64,000 nt of DNA from JAXMCK01 sp046349395 (lineage in GTDB: Bacteria > Pseudomonadota > Alphaproteobacteria > Geminicoccales > Geminicoccaceae), in assembly GCA_046349395.1 (NCBI GenBank), contig JAXMCK010000004.1, positions 930,001-994,000 on the forward strand, read 5' to 3'. Positions 8,114 through 16,023 of the stretch are shown piece by piece. Made by a program: the position numbers and the translations under genes. Within the stretch, counting starts at the first letter, position 1. Each line of letters begins with the position of its first letter. The notes below the pieces were generated by a model that made no database searches, was not told the origin of the DNA, and was given only the letters and a program-made list of their open reading frames with translations.

Positions 8114-8805
8114 AGTCCCCGGATCATGCGGGCGACGGGACGTGCCAGGATCTCGGACAGCAGGAGGGCGCCCAGGGAAAGGGCGAGGGCGACGAGGCTG
8201 AGGCGGAGCGCTCCGCCTTCGCCGCCGGGGATCTGCGTGTAGGTGTAAATCGCGGCCGGCAGGGTCTGCGTCTCGCCTGGGATGTTCGAGACGAAGGTGA
8301 TCGTGGCGCCGAACTCGCCCAGCGCCTTGGCCCAGGCCAGCACGAGCCCGGCCAGCACGCCGGGCAGGGCCAGCGGCAGCGTGACGGTGAGGAAGACCCA
8401 TGCGCGGCTAGCGCCGAGGGTCGCCGCCGCCTGCTCCAGGCCCGTGTCGACCGCCTCGAAGGACAGGCGCAGGGCACGGACCATCAGCGGGAAGCCCATG
8501 ACGCCGGCGGCGAGGGCCGCACCCGTCCAGCGGAACGAGAAGACGAGGCCGAAATACTCGTTGAGGAACGAACCGATCGGCCCACGGCGGCCGAAGGCGA
8601 GCAGTAGCACATAGCCCGTCACGACCGGCGGCAGGACCAGCGGCATGTGCACGATGCCGTCGAGCAGCGTGCGGCCCGGGAAGCGGCCGCGGGCCAGGGC
8701 AAAGGCGACGAGGATGCCGAGCGGCAGGCTGCACGCGGCGGCGACGGTGGCGACCCTGAGGCTGAGATGGATCGCCACCATCTCCTCGGGCGTGAAGCCC
8801 CACAC
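8110..8805 (-). CDS. modB: Molybdate ABC transporter permease ModB
   Basis: A 231-residue inner-membrane permease with about five transmembrane segments. It has the ABC-permease EAA loop EQAAATLGASRAWVF and the ModB-type GEFGATITFVSNIPGET segment. It starts 4 nt after modA ends and overlaps modC by 4 nt, so the three form one operon. Together they would import molybdate for molybdopterin enzymes. Confidence 0.94.
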   Translation of the reverse strand: MWGFTPEEMVAIHLSLRVATVAAACSLPLGILVAFALARGRFPGRTLLDGIVHMPLVLPPVVTGYVLLLAFGRRGPIGSFLNEYFGLVFSFRWTGAALAAGVMGFPLMVRALRLSFEAVDTGLEQAAATLGASRAWVFLTVTLPLALPGVLAGLVLAWAKALGEFGATITFVSNIPGETQTLPAAIYTYTQIPGGEGGALRLSLVALALSLGALLLSEILARPVARMIRGL

Positions 8806-8809
8806 GGCT

Positions 8810-9616
8810 CTATGAGGCGGGCTTGTCGACGACGGTGAAGCCCTGCGCCTTGAACAGGTCGAGGGCGGCGGCGCTGCGCAGGAACTTCAGGAAGTCGGCG
8901 CCACCCGGGGCGGCGGTCGACGTCAGTGCCACCGGATAGATGATCGGCGGGTGGCTGTCGGCCGGGAAGGTGCCGACGATCTTCACCTTGGGCTCGGCCG
9001 CAGCGTCCGTCTTGTAGACGATGCCGAGCGGTGCCTCACCGCGGGCGACCAGCGCCAGCGCGGCGCGCACATTGTCGGCCTGGGCGATGTGCTTCTCGAC
9101 CGATGCCCAGAGGCCGAGGCTCTCCAGCGAAGCCTTGCCGTACTTGCCCGCCGGGACCGACTTCACCTCGCCCATGGCGAGCCGGCCGTCCGCGCCGAGC
9201 AGTCCCGCGAGATCCGCACCCTTGGCCAGCTCGACAGCGGGCACCTGGGCATCAGCCGGGGCCACCAGCACGAGATCGTTGCCGAGCAGATTCACCTGCG
9301 AGTCCGCGGCGATAAGTTTGCGCTGGTCGAGATAGGCCATCCAGTCGAGGTCGGCCGAGAAGAAGAGGTCCGCCTCGGCCCCCTGCTCGACCTGCTTCGC
9401 CAGGGCGGAGCTGGCGGCATAGGACGCCGTCACCTTCAGGCCGCCCTGCTTCGCGTAGGCCTCGATCACCTGATCGAGCGCGTTCTTCAGGCTCGCCGCG
9501 GCGAAGACGAGGACCGGCTTGTCGTCGGCCCGCACCGGGCCCCCGGCCATCGTGGCCGTCGCGACGACGACCGCCGCCAGAAGGGAACGTCTCGCCAGTT
9601 TCCAGGACATGCGCAT
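8810..9616 (-). CDS. modA: Molybdate ABC transporter substrate-binding protein ModA
   Basis: A 268-residue periplasmic binding protein with a signal peptide (MRMSWKLARRSLLAAVVV, cleavage near ADDKP). The mature N terminus VLVFAAASLKNALDQV and later YAASSALAKQVEQG are typical ModA segments for oxyanion binding. An ATG at 9643 is also in frame, but its SD-like AGGAG abuts the codon. The ATG at 9616 has CGAGGC 8 nt upstream and leaves room for the proposed operator at 9640-9663. It is the first gene of modABC. Confidence 0.93.
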   Translation of the reverse strand: MRMSWKLARRSLLAAVVVATATMAGGPVRADDKPVLVFAAASLKNALDQVIEAYAKQGGLKVTASYAASSALAKQVEQGAEADLFFSADLDWMAYLDQRKLIAADSQVNLLGNDLVLVAPADAQVPAVELAKGADLAGLLGADGRLAMGEVKSVPAGKYGKASLESLGLWASVEKHIAQADNVRAALALVARGEAPLGIVYKTDAAAEPKVKIVGTFPADSHPPIIYPVALTSTAAPGGADFLKFLRSAAALDLFKAQGFTVVDKPAS

Positions 9617-9639
9617 CAGGGTTGCCTCGGCTCCGTTCG

Positions 9640-9663
9640 ACATCTCCTGCCCGATACAACGGT
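9640..9663. promoter_or_regulatory. Candidate ModE operator upstream of modA
   Basis: CGACATCT, 8 nt, ATACAACG. The right half fits seven of eight positions of the half-site ATATAACG I recall for ModE operators; the left half is weaker. The spacing is the same as in the two palindromes at 12553 and 12659. A further lone half-site, CGATGTAT, occurs at 9683-9690 facing the mop gene. Confidence 0.35.
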
Positions 9664-9735
9664 TTGCGGCCGTCGCGAAGCGATGTATTCAGCCGGCGAC
9701 GTCGCCATGGGCGACACCTCCGAGGGGCTCGATCC

Positions 9736-9945
9736 ATGAAGATCAGTGCGCGCAACGTGTTCAAGGGCAAGGTCGTGTCGGTCGACAAGGGGGCGACCAC
9801 CGCGCATGTCCGCATCGACATCGGCGGCGGCAACATCGTCACCTCGTCGATCACCAACGAGGCCGTCGACGAGTTGGCCCTGAAGGTCGGCGACGAGGCC
9901 CACGCCGTCATCAAGGCCTCCAGCGTGCTGGTCGCCAAGGGCTGA
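9736..9945 (+). CDS. Mop-type molybdopterin/molybdate-binding protein (single TOBE domain)
   Basis: A 69-residue protein that is one Mop domain (SARNVFKGKVVSVDKGA, then SSITNEAVDEL). Proteins of this kind assemble into hexamers that bind molybdate and are thought to store or buffer it in the cytoplasm. The ATG at 9736 has GAGGGG 8 nt upstream. It is transcribed divergently from modABC, and the intergenic region probably holds a shared molybdate-responsive control site. Confidence 0.88.
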   Translation: MKISARNVFKGKVVSVDKGATTAHVRIDIGGGNIVTSSITNEAVDELALKVGDEAHAVIKASSVLVAKG

Positions 9946-10012
9946 TCGCGCGCTCGTGCCGCACTGCCGGCCGACGCCGGCGGTGCGGGCCGCCGGCAGG
10001 AGGGACCGATCG

Positions 10013-10543
10013 ATGAGAGCCACACGCCGCCTAGTCCACGTTATGGTGCTGGCCGCCCTGGCCGCCGCCCCCGCCCTCGCCCTCGCCCTCGCAGCGGATA
10101 AGAAGCCGATCCCTGTCAGCGACGAGATCGACCTCAAGGGCAACATCGAGCATCCGCGGGTGCTGCGGCTGGCCGACCTGCAGGCCGAGACCGCCACGAC
10201 GGTGCAGGTCTTCTTCAGCACGGGCTCGGGTCCGGTCGGCGCCACCTTCACTGGCGTGCCGCTGTGGGCGCTGCTGCAGAAGGCGACGATCAAGCCCGAC
10301 CCCAACGTCAACAATGGCGGCCTGCAGCACACCCTCGCTGTTGCGGCGACGGATGGCTACCGAGTCGTGTTCTCGACCGGCGAGCTGGATCCGAAGTTCG
10401 GTGCCGCCGGGGCCGTCCTCGCCTACGCGCAGGACGGCAAGCCGCTGGATGCGCAGACCGGTGGCTTCGCCCGACTGATCCTGCCCGGCGACAAGGCCGG
10501 CGGGCGCAACGTATCGAGCGTCGTCAGCATCGAGGTGCAGTAG
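10013..10543 (+). CDS. Exported molybdopterin-domain (sulfite-oxidase-fold) protein
   Basis: A 176-residue protein with a signal peptide rich in Ala/Leu (about residues 1-28). The mature part resembles the oxidoreductase molybdopterin-binding domain: HPRVLRLADLQ, TFTGVPLWALLQKA, ATDGYRVVFSTGEL and a C-terminal GGFARLILPGD. No conserved Cys that could ligate molybdenum is visible in the mature chain, so it may bind the cofactor without classical catalysis, or not bind it. A GGAGGGA site precedes the ATG at 10013. Its position between mop and a second ModE-like gene supports a molybdenum link. Confidence 0.7.
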   Translation: MRATRRLVHVMVLAALAAAPALALALAADKKPIPVSDEIDLKGNIEHPRVLRLADLQAETATTVQVFFSTGSGPVGATFTGVPLWALLQKATIKPDPNVNNGGLQHTLAVAATDGYRVVFSTGELDPKFGAAGAVLAYAQDGKPLDAQTGGFARLILPGDKAGGRNVSSVVSIEVQ

Positions 10544-10552
10544 CCGCACGGC

Positions 10553-10969
10553 TCAGGACGAGGCGCCCCGGGCGCGGGACCGCCGCTGCTTGGACTCAGG
10601 TGTCGGCGCCTCGGTCGAGGCCGCCTCTTCGGCGAACCGCACCGAGGCCTTGAGCGCTTCCAGCTGGCGATCCGCCGCCGCGGCACATTCCGTCTCCAAC
10701 TCCCGGTAGCGCGCCACGAGCAGGTGGCCGATCTCGGTCAGCTTGGCGCCGCCGCCGTGGCTGCCACCCATCTGCGTCGTGACGACCGGATCGACGAAGA
10801 GCTGGTTGAGCTGGTCGATGAGCATCCAGGCGCGGCGGTAGGACATGCCGAGCGCCCGGCCCGCGGCCGAGATCGAACCCGTCCGGTCGACCTCTTCCAG
10901 GAGTGCGATCTTGCCGGGTCCCACCCGGCCGCTCGGCATGAGGTCGACTCGAACGAAGATGCGGGCCAT
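10553..10969 (-). CDS. ModE-type regulator lacking the molybdate-binding domain (copy 2)
   Basis: A 138-residue paralogue of the regulator at 6607. It has GKIALLEEVDRTGSISAAG, then ALGMSYRRAWMLIDQLN and the GGSHGGGAKLT wing, again without a di-Mop domain. The tail is Lys/Arg/Ser-rich. The start at 10969 is where homology begins; an in-frame ATG at 10990 adds seven residues. A very stable hairpin covers the 10969 start codon, which may limit translation. The gene lies downstream of an aldehyde dehydrogenase on the same strand and could be reached by read-through. Confidence 0.8.
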   Translation of the reverse strand: MARIFVRVDLMPSGRVGPGKIALLEEVDRTGSISAAGRALGMSYRRAWMLIDQLNQLFVDPVVTTQMGGSHGGGAKLTEIGHLLVARYRELETECAAAADRQLEALKASVRFAEEAASTEAPTPESKQRRSRARGASS

Positions 10970-10986
10970 GCCGAAGCATGGCCCGC
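10961..10986 (-). terminator. 11-bp hairpin with UUCG loop, a terminator or start-codon lock
   Basis: GCGGGCCATG pairs with CATGGCCCGC around CTTCGG. The stem is perfect and capped by the extra-stable cUUCGg tetraloop when read on the minus strand. It lies 44 nt past the stop of the aldehyde dehydrogenase at 11030 and covers the ATG of the ModE-like gene at 10969. No U-tract follows, so termination would be weak; occlusion of the start codon is equally possible. Confidence 0.55.
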
Positions 10987-11029
10987 ACACATCCGCGATA
11001 CAAGACGCGTCGGCGCCTACCGCGCGCGG

Positions 11030-12532
11030 TCAGCTGAGCGCTGTCGTGACCGCTTTCACCTCGAGGTAGTTCTCGAGCGCGAACTCGCCCATCTCGCGCC
11101 CCCACCCCGATTCCTTGTAGCCGCCGAAGGGCAGCGCGGCATCGAACACGTTGTGGCAGTTGATCCAGACCGTGCCGGAGCGCAGGCGAGCCGCCAGCCG
11201 GTGCGCCTTCGAGATGTCCCTGGTCCATACGCTGGCGGCCAGGCCGTAGCTGCTGCTGTTCGCCTCGCGGGCGATGTGATCCAGGTCCTGGTCGCTGTAG
11301 GGTATGGCACAGACGACCGGGCCGAAGATCTCCTCCTGGATGACCTTCATGTCGGGCTGGGTGTGCGTCAGCACCGTGGGCTCGACGAAGTAGCCGCTGC
11401 CCATCGGCGACCGGCCGCCGACCGCGGCCTTGGCACCCTGGTCGAAGCCCGACTTCAGGAAGCTCTTCACCCGGTTGAACTGCTCCTCCGAGACGAGCGG
11501 CCCCATGTCGGTCTCGGGGTCGAGGCCCGGTCCGAGGCGGATCTTCGATGCCTGCGCCGACACGCCCTCGACGACCTGGTCGAAGATGCTCTCGTGCGCG
11601 TAGAGCCGCGACCCGGCGCAGCAGCACTGACCGTGGTTGAAGAAGATCGCGTTGGCGGTGCCGGGGATCGCCTGGCTCAGATCGGCATCCGGGAAGACGA
11701 TGGCCGGCGACTTGCCGCCGAGTTCCAGCGTGACTTTCTTCAGGTTGCCGGCGGCCGCCTTGACGATCAGCTTGCCCACCTCGGTCGAGCCGGTGAACGC
11801 CACCTTGTCGACGTCGGGATGGGCCGCCAGCGGCGCTCCGGCGGTCTCGCCGAAGCCCGTGATGATGTTGACCACACCGTCGGGGAAGCCCGCCTCCTGG
11901 ATCAGGTGGCCGAGGCGCAGCCCCGTCAGCGGAGTCTGCTCGGCCAGCTTCAGCACGACGGTGCAGCCCGTCGCCAGCGCGGGTGCCAGCTTCCAGGCCG
12001 CCATGAGCAGCGGGAAGTTCCAGGGGATGATCTGGCCGACGACGCCGACCGGCTCACGCAGTGTGTAGCTGTGATACTCGCCGGGCAGCGAGAGCGAGAT
12101 CGTGGTCCCGCGGACCTTGGTCGCCCAGCCGCCCATGTAGCGGAACATGTCGACGGTGAGCGGGACGTCGGCGACCCGTGCGACGGCGTAGCGCTTGCCG
12201 TTGTCGATCGACTCCAGCTCGGCGAACTCGTCGTTGTGCTTCTCGACCAGCTCGGCCAGTCGCCACAGCAGCTTGCCGCGCTGCGAGGGCGCCATCCGCG
12301 ACCATGGCCCCTCGTCGAACGCCCGCCGCGCCGCCTCGACGGCATGGTTCACGTCCCGCGCCTCGCCTTCCGCGACCCGCGCGATCGGCGAACCGCTCGA
12401 CGGGTCGACGACCACGAAGGTCTTGCCCGACGCCGCCGGGACCCATTTCCCGCCGATCAGCAGCTTGTGCTCGGATGCCACGAAGGCCTGCGCAGCAGGG
12501 CTCAGCCTCGGGTTGATAGCGATCGTGTCCAT
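11030..12532 (-). CDS. NAD(P)-dependent aldehyde dehydrogenase (paralogue 1)
   Basis: A 500-residue member of the aldehyde dehydrogenase superfamily, which oxidises aldehydes to carboxylates. The cofactor site shows IIPWNFPLLMAAWK and FTGSTEVG, the catalytic Glu is in LELGGKSP, and the catalytic Cys is in FFNHGQCCCAGSR. PFGGYKESGWGRE closes the C terminus. The ATG at 12532 has AGGGAGG 6 nt upstream. It is divergent from a close paralogue at 12742 and shares a promoter region with two palindromic operators. The substrate is not evident from sequence. Confidence 0.92.
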   Translation of the reverse strand: MDTIAINPRLSPAAQAFVASEHKLLIGGKWVPAASGKTFVVVDPSSGSPIARVAEGEARDVNHAVEAARRAFDEGPWSRMAPSQRGKLLWRLAELVEKHNDEFAELESIDNGKRYAVARVADVPLTVDMFRYMGGWATKVRGTTISLSLPGEYHSYTLREPVGVVGQIIPWNFPLLMAAWKLAPALATGCTVVLKLAEQTPLTGLRLGHLIQEAGFPDGVVNIITGFGETAGAPLAAHPDVDKVAFTGSTEVGKLIVKAAAGNLKKVTLELGGKSPAIVFPDADLSQAIPGTANAIFFNHGQCCCAGSRLYAHESIFDQVVEGVSAQASKIRLGPGLDPETDMGPLVSEEQFNRVKSFLKSGFDQGAKAAVGGRSPMGSGYFVEPTVLTHTQPDMKVIQEEIFGPVVCAIPYSDQDLDHIAREANSSSYGLAASVWTRDISKAHRLAARLRSGTVWINCHNVFDAALPFGGYKESGWGREMGEFALENYLEVKAVTTALS

Positions 12533-12552
12533 GGAATGCCTCCCTTCTGCGC

Positions 12553-12578
12553 TCGCTGTATATGATTGAATACAGCGA
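12553..12578. promoter_or_regulatory. Palindromic operator 1 between the two aldehyde dehydrogenases
   Basis: TCGCTGTAT, 8 nt, ATACAGCGA: perfect 9-bp arms. It lies 20 nt upstream of the dehydrogenase ATG at 12532. The same architecture recurs at 12659, and both copies continue with a (C/T)GGTCA. The half-site and spacing resemble the E. coli modA operator bound by ModE as I remember it. Confidence 0.65.
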
Positions 12579-12658
12579 TCGGTCAACGAACGCCTGCGCG
12601 AACCAGAGCCGGCGTCCGGCATCTCTGACCGGACCACATATCACGCTACCTTGTCGGT

Positions 12659-12682
12659 CGCTATATTGTATTGGATATAGCG
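12659..12682. promoter_or_regulatory. Palindromic operator 2 between the two aldehyde dehydrogenases
   Basis: CGCTATAT, 8 nt, ATATAGCG: perfect 8-bp arms. It is 59 nt upstream of the GTG at 12742. It aligns with operator 1 over 32 bases and matches the ModE half-site pattern CGNTATAT even better. Both sites stand out as AT-rich islands in very GC-rich DNA. Confidence 0.65.
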
Positions 12683-12741
12683 CTTGGTCACATCTGCGGG
12701 CCGGATCGGTCCGCTCAGGGAGGCGGTAGTCGAGTGTTGCT

Positions 12742-14232
12742 GTGCTGAAGCCGGCGATCGGGGGTGGCGTGCGGGCGTTCCTCGCCAAGCCCAAGAAGCT
12801 GCTGATCGACGGCGCTTGGGTCGACGCCCGCTCGGGCAAGACGTTCGCGGTGGAGGATCCGGCGACACAGGAGACGATCGCCCACGTCGCCGAGGGCGGC
12901 GCCGCCGACATCGACCTCGCCGTCGCCGCCGCCCGCCGCGCCTCCGAGAGCGGCCCCTGGGCCAGCATGCTGCCGGCGGAGCGGGCCCGGTTCGTCTGGC
13001 GCCTCGGCGACATCCTGGAAGCGCACGCCGACGAGCTGGCGGAACTCGAAGCGCTCGACAACGGGAAGCCGGTCACGGCGGCGCGCGCCGGTGACGTCGC
13101 CGGCTCGATCGAGATGTTCAGATACATGTCGGGCTGGGCAACGCGCCTCACCGGCGAGACGATCCCCGTCTCCTCGCCCGGGAACTGGTTCGCCTACACC
13201 ATGCGCGAGCCTGTCGGCGTCGTCGGCCAGATCATCCCCTGGAACTTCCCCCTCATGATGGCGGCGTGGAAGCTGGCGCCGGCCCTGGCCGCAGGCTGCA
13301 CGATCGTGCTGAAGCCGGCCGAGCAGACGCCCCTCTCGGCGCTGCGCTTCGGCGAGCTGATGCTGGAAGCGGGACTGCCCAAGGGGGTGGTGAACATCGT
13401 CACCGGCTTCGGCGAGACGGCAGGTGCGGCCCTCTCCTCCCACCCCGACGTCGACAAGGTGGCCTTCACCGGCTCGACCGAGGTCGGCAAGCTGATCGTG
13501 AAGGCCGCCGCCGGCAACCTGAAGCGGGTGAGCCTGGAGCTGGGCGGGAAGTCGCCCCAGATCGTCTTCCCGGGCGCGCGGCTTGACAATGCGATGGAGG
13601 GCACGGCGAGTGCCATCTTCTACAATATGGGCCAGTGCTGCACGGCGGGCTCACGGCTGTTCGCCCACAAGAAGATCTACGACCGGGTCGTCGAGGGCCT
13701 GGTGAGCGAGGCCGGCAAGCTCAAGATCGGGCACGGGCTCGACGAGAGCACCACGCTCGGCCCGCTCGTGTCGGACGAGCAGTGGAGGAAGGTTCAGGGC
13801 TTTCTCGAGTCCGGCCGAAGCGAGGGGGCCGAGGTCGTGACCGGCGGCGGCACGGCCGGCAATCGCGGCTACTTCGTGCAGCCGACAGTGCTGGCCAACA
13901 CGAACCGCGACATGAGGGTCGTGCGCGAGGAGATCTTCGGCCCCGTCGTCTGCGTGCAGCCCTTCGAGGAGGACGATCTCGACGGCATCGCGCGCTTCGC
14001 GAACGACACCGAGTACGGGCTCTCCGCCAGCATCTGGACCCAGGACCTGACCCGGGCGCATGCCCTGGCGCGCAAAATCAGGGCCGGCACGGTCTGGATC
14101 AACACGCACAACTGGGGCGACGCGGCCGTGCCCTTCGGGGGGTTCAAGCAGTCGGGCTGGGGACGCGAGATGGGCAAGGAGGTGCTGGAGCATTACCTGG
14201 AGACGAAGGCTGTGGGCGCACGGCTGGTATAA
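12742..14232 (+). CDS. NAD(P)-dependent aldehyde dehydrogenase (paralogue 2)
   Basis: A 496-residue aldehyde dehydrogenase, clearly a paralogue of the divergent gene at 11030. It has IIPWNFPLMMAAWK, FTGSTEVG, the Glu in LELGGKSP, the catalytic Cys in FYNMGQCCTAGSR and PFGGFKQSGWGRE. The start is a GTG at 12742 without a well-placed ribosome-binding site; a GTG at 12769 is an alternative. The pair presumably arose by duplication with inversion and kept common control through the two palindromes between them. The substrate is unknown. Confidence 0.91.
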   Translation: MLKPAIGGGVRAFLAKPKKLLIDGAWVDARSGKTFAVEDPATQETIAHVAEGGAADIDLAVAAARRASESGPWASMLPAERARFVWRLGDILEAHADELAELEALDNGKPVTAARAGDVAGSIEMFRYMSGWATRLTGETIPVSSPGNWFAYTMREPVGVVGQIIPWNFPLMMAAWKLAPALAAGCTIVLKPAEQTPLSALRFGELMLEAGLPKGVVNIVTGFGETAGAALSSHPDVDKVAFTGSTEVGKLIVKAAAGNLKRVSLELGGKSPQIVFPGARLDNAMEGTASAIFYNMGQCCTAGSRLFAHKKIYDRVVEGLVSEAGKLKIGHGLDESTTLGPLVSDEQWRKVQGFLESGRSEGAEVVTGGGTAGNRGYFVQPTVLANTNRDMRVVREEIFGPVVCVQPFEEDDLDGIARFANDTEYGLSASIWTQDLTRAHALARKIRAGTVWINTHNWGDAAVPFGGFKQSGWGREMGKEVLEHYLETKAVGARLV

Positions 14233-14245
14233 GGATCTGCGCCGT

Positions 14246-14271
14246 GGCGGCCGGTCAGCGCACCGGTCGCC
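14246..14271 (+). terminator. Hairpin downstream of aldehyde dehydrogenase 2
   Basis: GGCGGCCGGT pairs with ACCGGTCGCC (one G-U pair) around a 6-nt loop, 13 nt after the stop at 14232. There is no U-tract, so it may be only a weak or Rho-assisted terminator. Confidence 0.35.
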
Positions 14272-14351
14272 TCGGCCGATCACCTCGAAGTTCCGGAGCC
14301 GCGGCATCCTTGGTCTTGCCCGTGGGGTAGGACGGACCCCATCTGGCGGAC

Positions 14352-15956
14352 ATGCCCAAGCTCGATCGCCGTAACCTGCTCAGCGCCCTGCCGGTCCTTG
14401 CGGCCCTGGGCATCAGTCCCTCGATCCTCCTCCTGGCGGGCCGTGCCGAGGCGCAGCCGGCGCTGGGGCCGCCTCAGCCCTTCGACTGGGACCGGCTGAA
14501 GGCGATGGCGAGCGGTCTGTCGGCCCAGCCCTGGATCGATCCGGGCGACCAGCGGCCGCAGCAATTGGCAGACCTGCCCTGGGACCGATACGAGGTGCTG
14601 CGCTACCGCCCGGAGCAGGCGCTCTGGGCGGGCGACGACCTGCCGTTCCAGATCCAGTTCTTCCATCTCGGCAGCCACTTCAAATCCGCCGTCCGCATCT
14701 TCGAGGTGGCGAACGGCGAGGCACGGCCGATCGAGTACGACCCGTCGCTGTTCGACTACGGGCCGACGACCTTCGACCCACCGTTGCCGCACGATCTGGG
14801 CTTCGCCGGCTGGCGGCTGCACAGCCACCTGAAGCCGCAGCAGGACGTGGCCGTATTCCTCGGCGCTTCGTACCTGCGGGCGACCGACGCCGGCGACCAG
14901 TACGGCATCTCGGCCCGCGGGCTGGCGATCGACACCGCCATGGACCGGCCGGAAGAGTTCCCGATGTTCACCCGGTTCTGGCTGGTACGGCCGGCGCCGA
15001 CGGACACGGTGCTCACCGTCTTCGCCTTGCTCGAAAGCGAGAGTGTGACGGGCGCCTACCGGTTCGCGATCGATCCGGGCGGCATGACCATCATGGACAT
15101 CGTGGCCTCGCTCTATCCCAGAAAGCCGATCCAGCGCCTCGGCATTGCGCCCATGACCAGCATGTTCTGGTTCGGCGAGAACGAGCGCCGCGGCGCCGAC
15201 GAGTGGCGCGAGGAGATCCACGACTCGGACGGGCTCTCGATGTGGCGCGGCAATGGCGAGTGGGTCTGGCGGCCGCTGGCCAACCCGCCCGAGCTTCGCG
15301 TCTCGACGTTCATCGACGAGAACCCGAAGGGCTTCGGCCTGCTGCAACGCGACCGCGACTTCACCCACTACCAGGACGAGGCTTACCGCTACGAGCGGCG
15401 GCCGTCGGTCTGGATCGAGCCGCACGGCGACTGGGGCAAGGGGGCGATCGTCCTCACCGAGATCCCGACCGAGGACGAGACATTCGACAACATCGTCGCC
15501 TTCTGGCAGCCCGAGTCCCAAGCCGTGCCGGGCCAGGAGATCCAGCTCGCCTACCGGCTGACCTTCGCGCAGACGCCGCCCTTGACGCCGCGCCTCGCCT
15601 GGTGCGCCAACACGCGGATCGGCAAAGGCGGGGTGATCGGCCAGCCCAATCCCAAGAACCTGCGCAAGTTCGTGATCGACTTCGTCGGCGGCGACCTGCC
15701 GCTGATCCCGAAGGACGCACCGGTCGAGCCGGTCATCACCCTCTCCCGCGGCAAGGTCGAGCCGCAGACCTCGCTGGGCGGTCTGTTCAAGGTCTCGCCC
15801 TATCTGCGGCCGCTGCCGCAGATCGGTGGCTGGCGCGTCACCTTCGACGTCAGTTGGGAGGGGACCGAGCCGATCGACATGCGTCTCTATCTCCGCCTGG
15901 GGCCGACCGCCCTCACCGAGACCTGGCTCTACTTGTGGACGCCGCCCTACGCGTAA
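14352..15956 (+). CDS. opgD: Periplasmic glucan biosynthesis protein OpgD/OpgG (MdoG family)
   Basis: A 534-residue MdoG-family protein involved in making osmoregulated periplasmic glucans. The N terminus has a twin-arginine-like signal (LDRRNLLSALPVL, then a hydrophobic run ending at AEAQP). The Tat-type signal is the reason to favour OpgD over OpgG. Conserved segments include PFDWDRLKAMA, LPWDRYEVLRYRPE, FFHLGSHF and MTSMFWFGEN. The length fits the family. No opgH glucosyltransferase lies next to it, so the glucan backbone synthase must be elsewhere. Confidence 0.88.
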   Translation: MPKLDRRNLLSALPVLAALGISPSILLLAGRAEAQPALGPPQPFDWDRLKAMASGLSAQPWIDPGDQRPQQLADLPWDRYEVLRYRPEQALWAGDDLPFQIQFFHLGSHFKSAVRIFEVANGEARPIEYDPSLFDYGPTTFDPPLPHDLGFAGWRLHSHLKPQQDVAVFLGASYLRATDAGDQYGISARGLAIDTAMDRPEEFPMFTRFWLVRPAPTDTVLTVFALLESESVTGAYRFAIDPGGMTIMDIVASLYPRKPIQRLGIAPMTSMFWFGENERRGADEWREEIHDSDGLSMWRGNGEWVWRPLANPPELRVSTFIDENPKGFGLLQRDRDFTHYQDEAYRYERRPSVWIEPHGDWGKGAIVLTEIPTEDETFDNIVAFWQPESQAVPGQEIQLAYRLTFAQTPPLTPRLAWCANTRIGKGGVIGQPNPKNLRKFVIDFVGGDLPLIPKDAPVEPVITLSRGKVEPQTSLGGLFKVSPYLRPLPQIGGWRVTFDVSWEGTEPIDMRLYLRLGPTALTETWLYLWTPPYA

Positions 15957-16023
15957 GCCGCCGGGTTTGTGTTTGCCCCGCCACTCACCTAGTTCAGACG
16001 GCAGCATTCAGCGGAGGTGCGAG

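Noticed and set aside
14280..16007. Open frame of 575 codons on the minus strand
   Set aside because: It is antisense to opgD, which has a signal peptide and family motifs.
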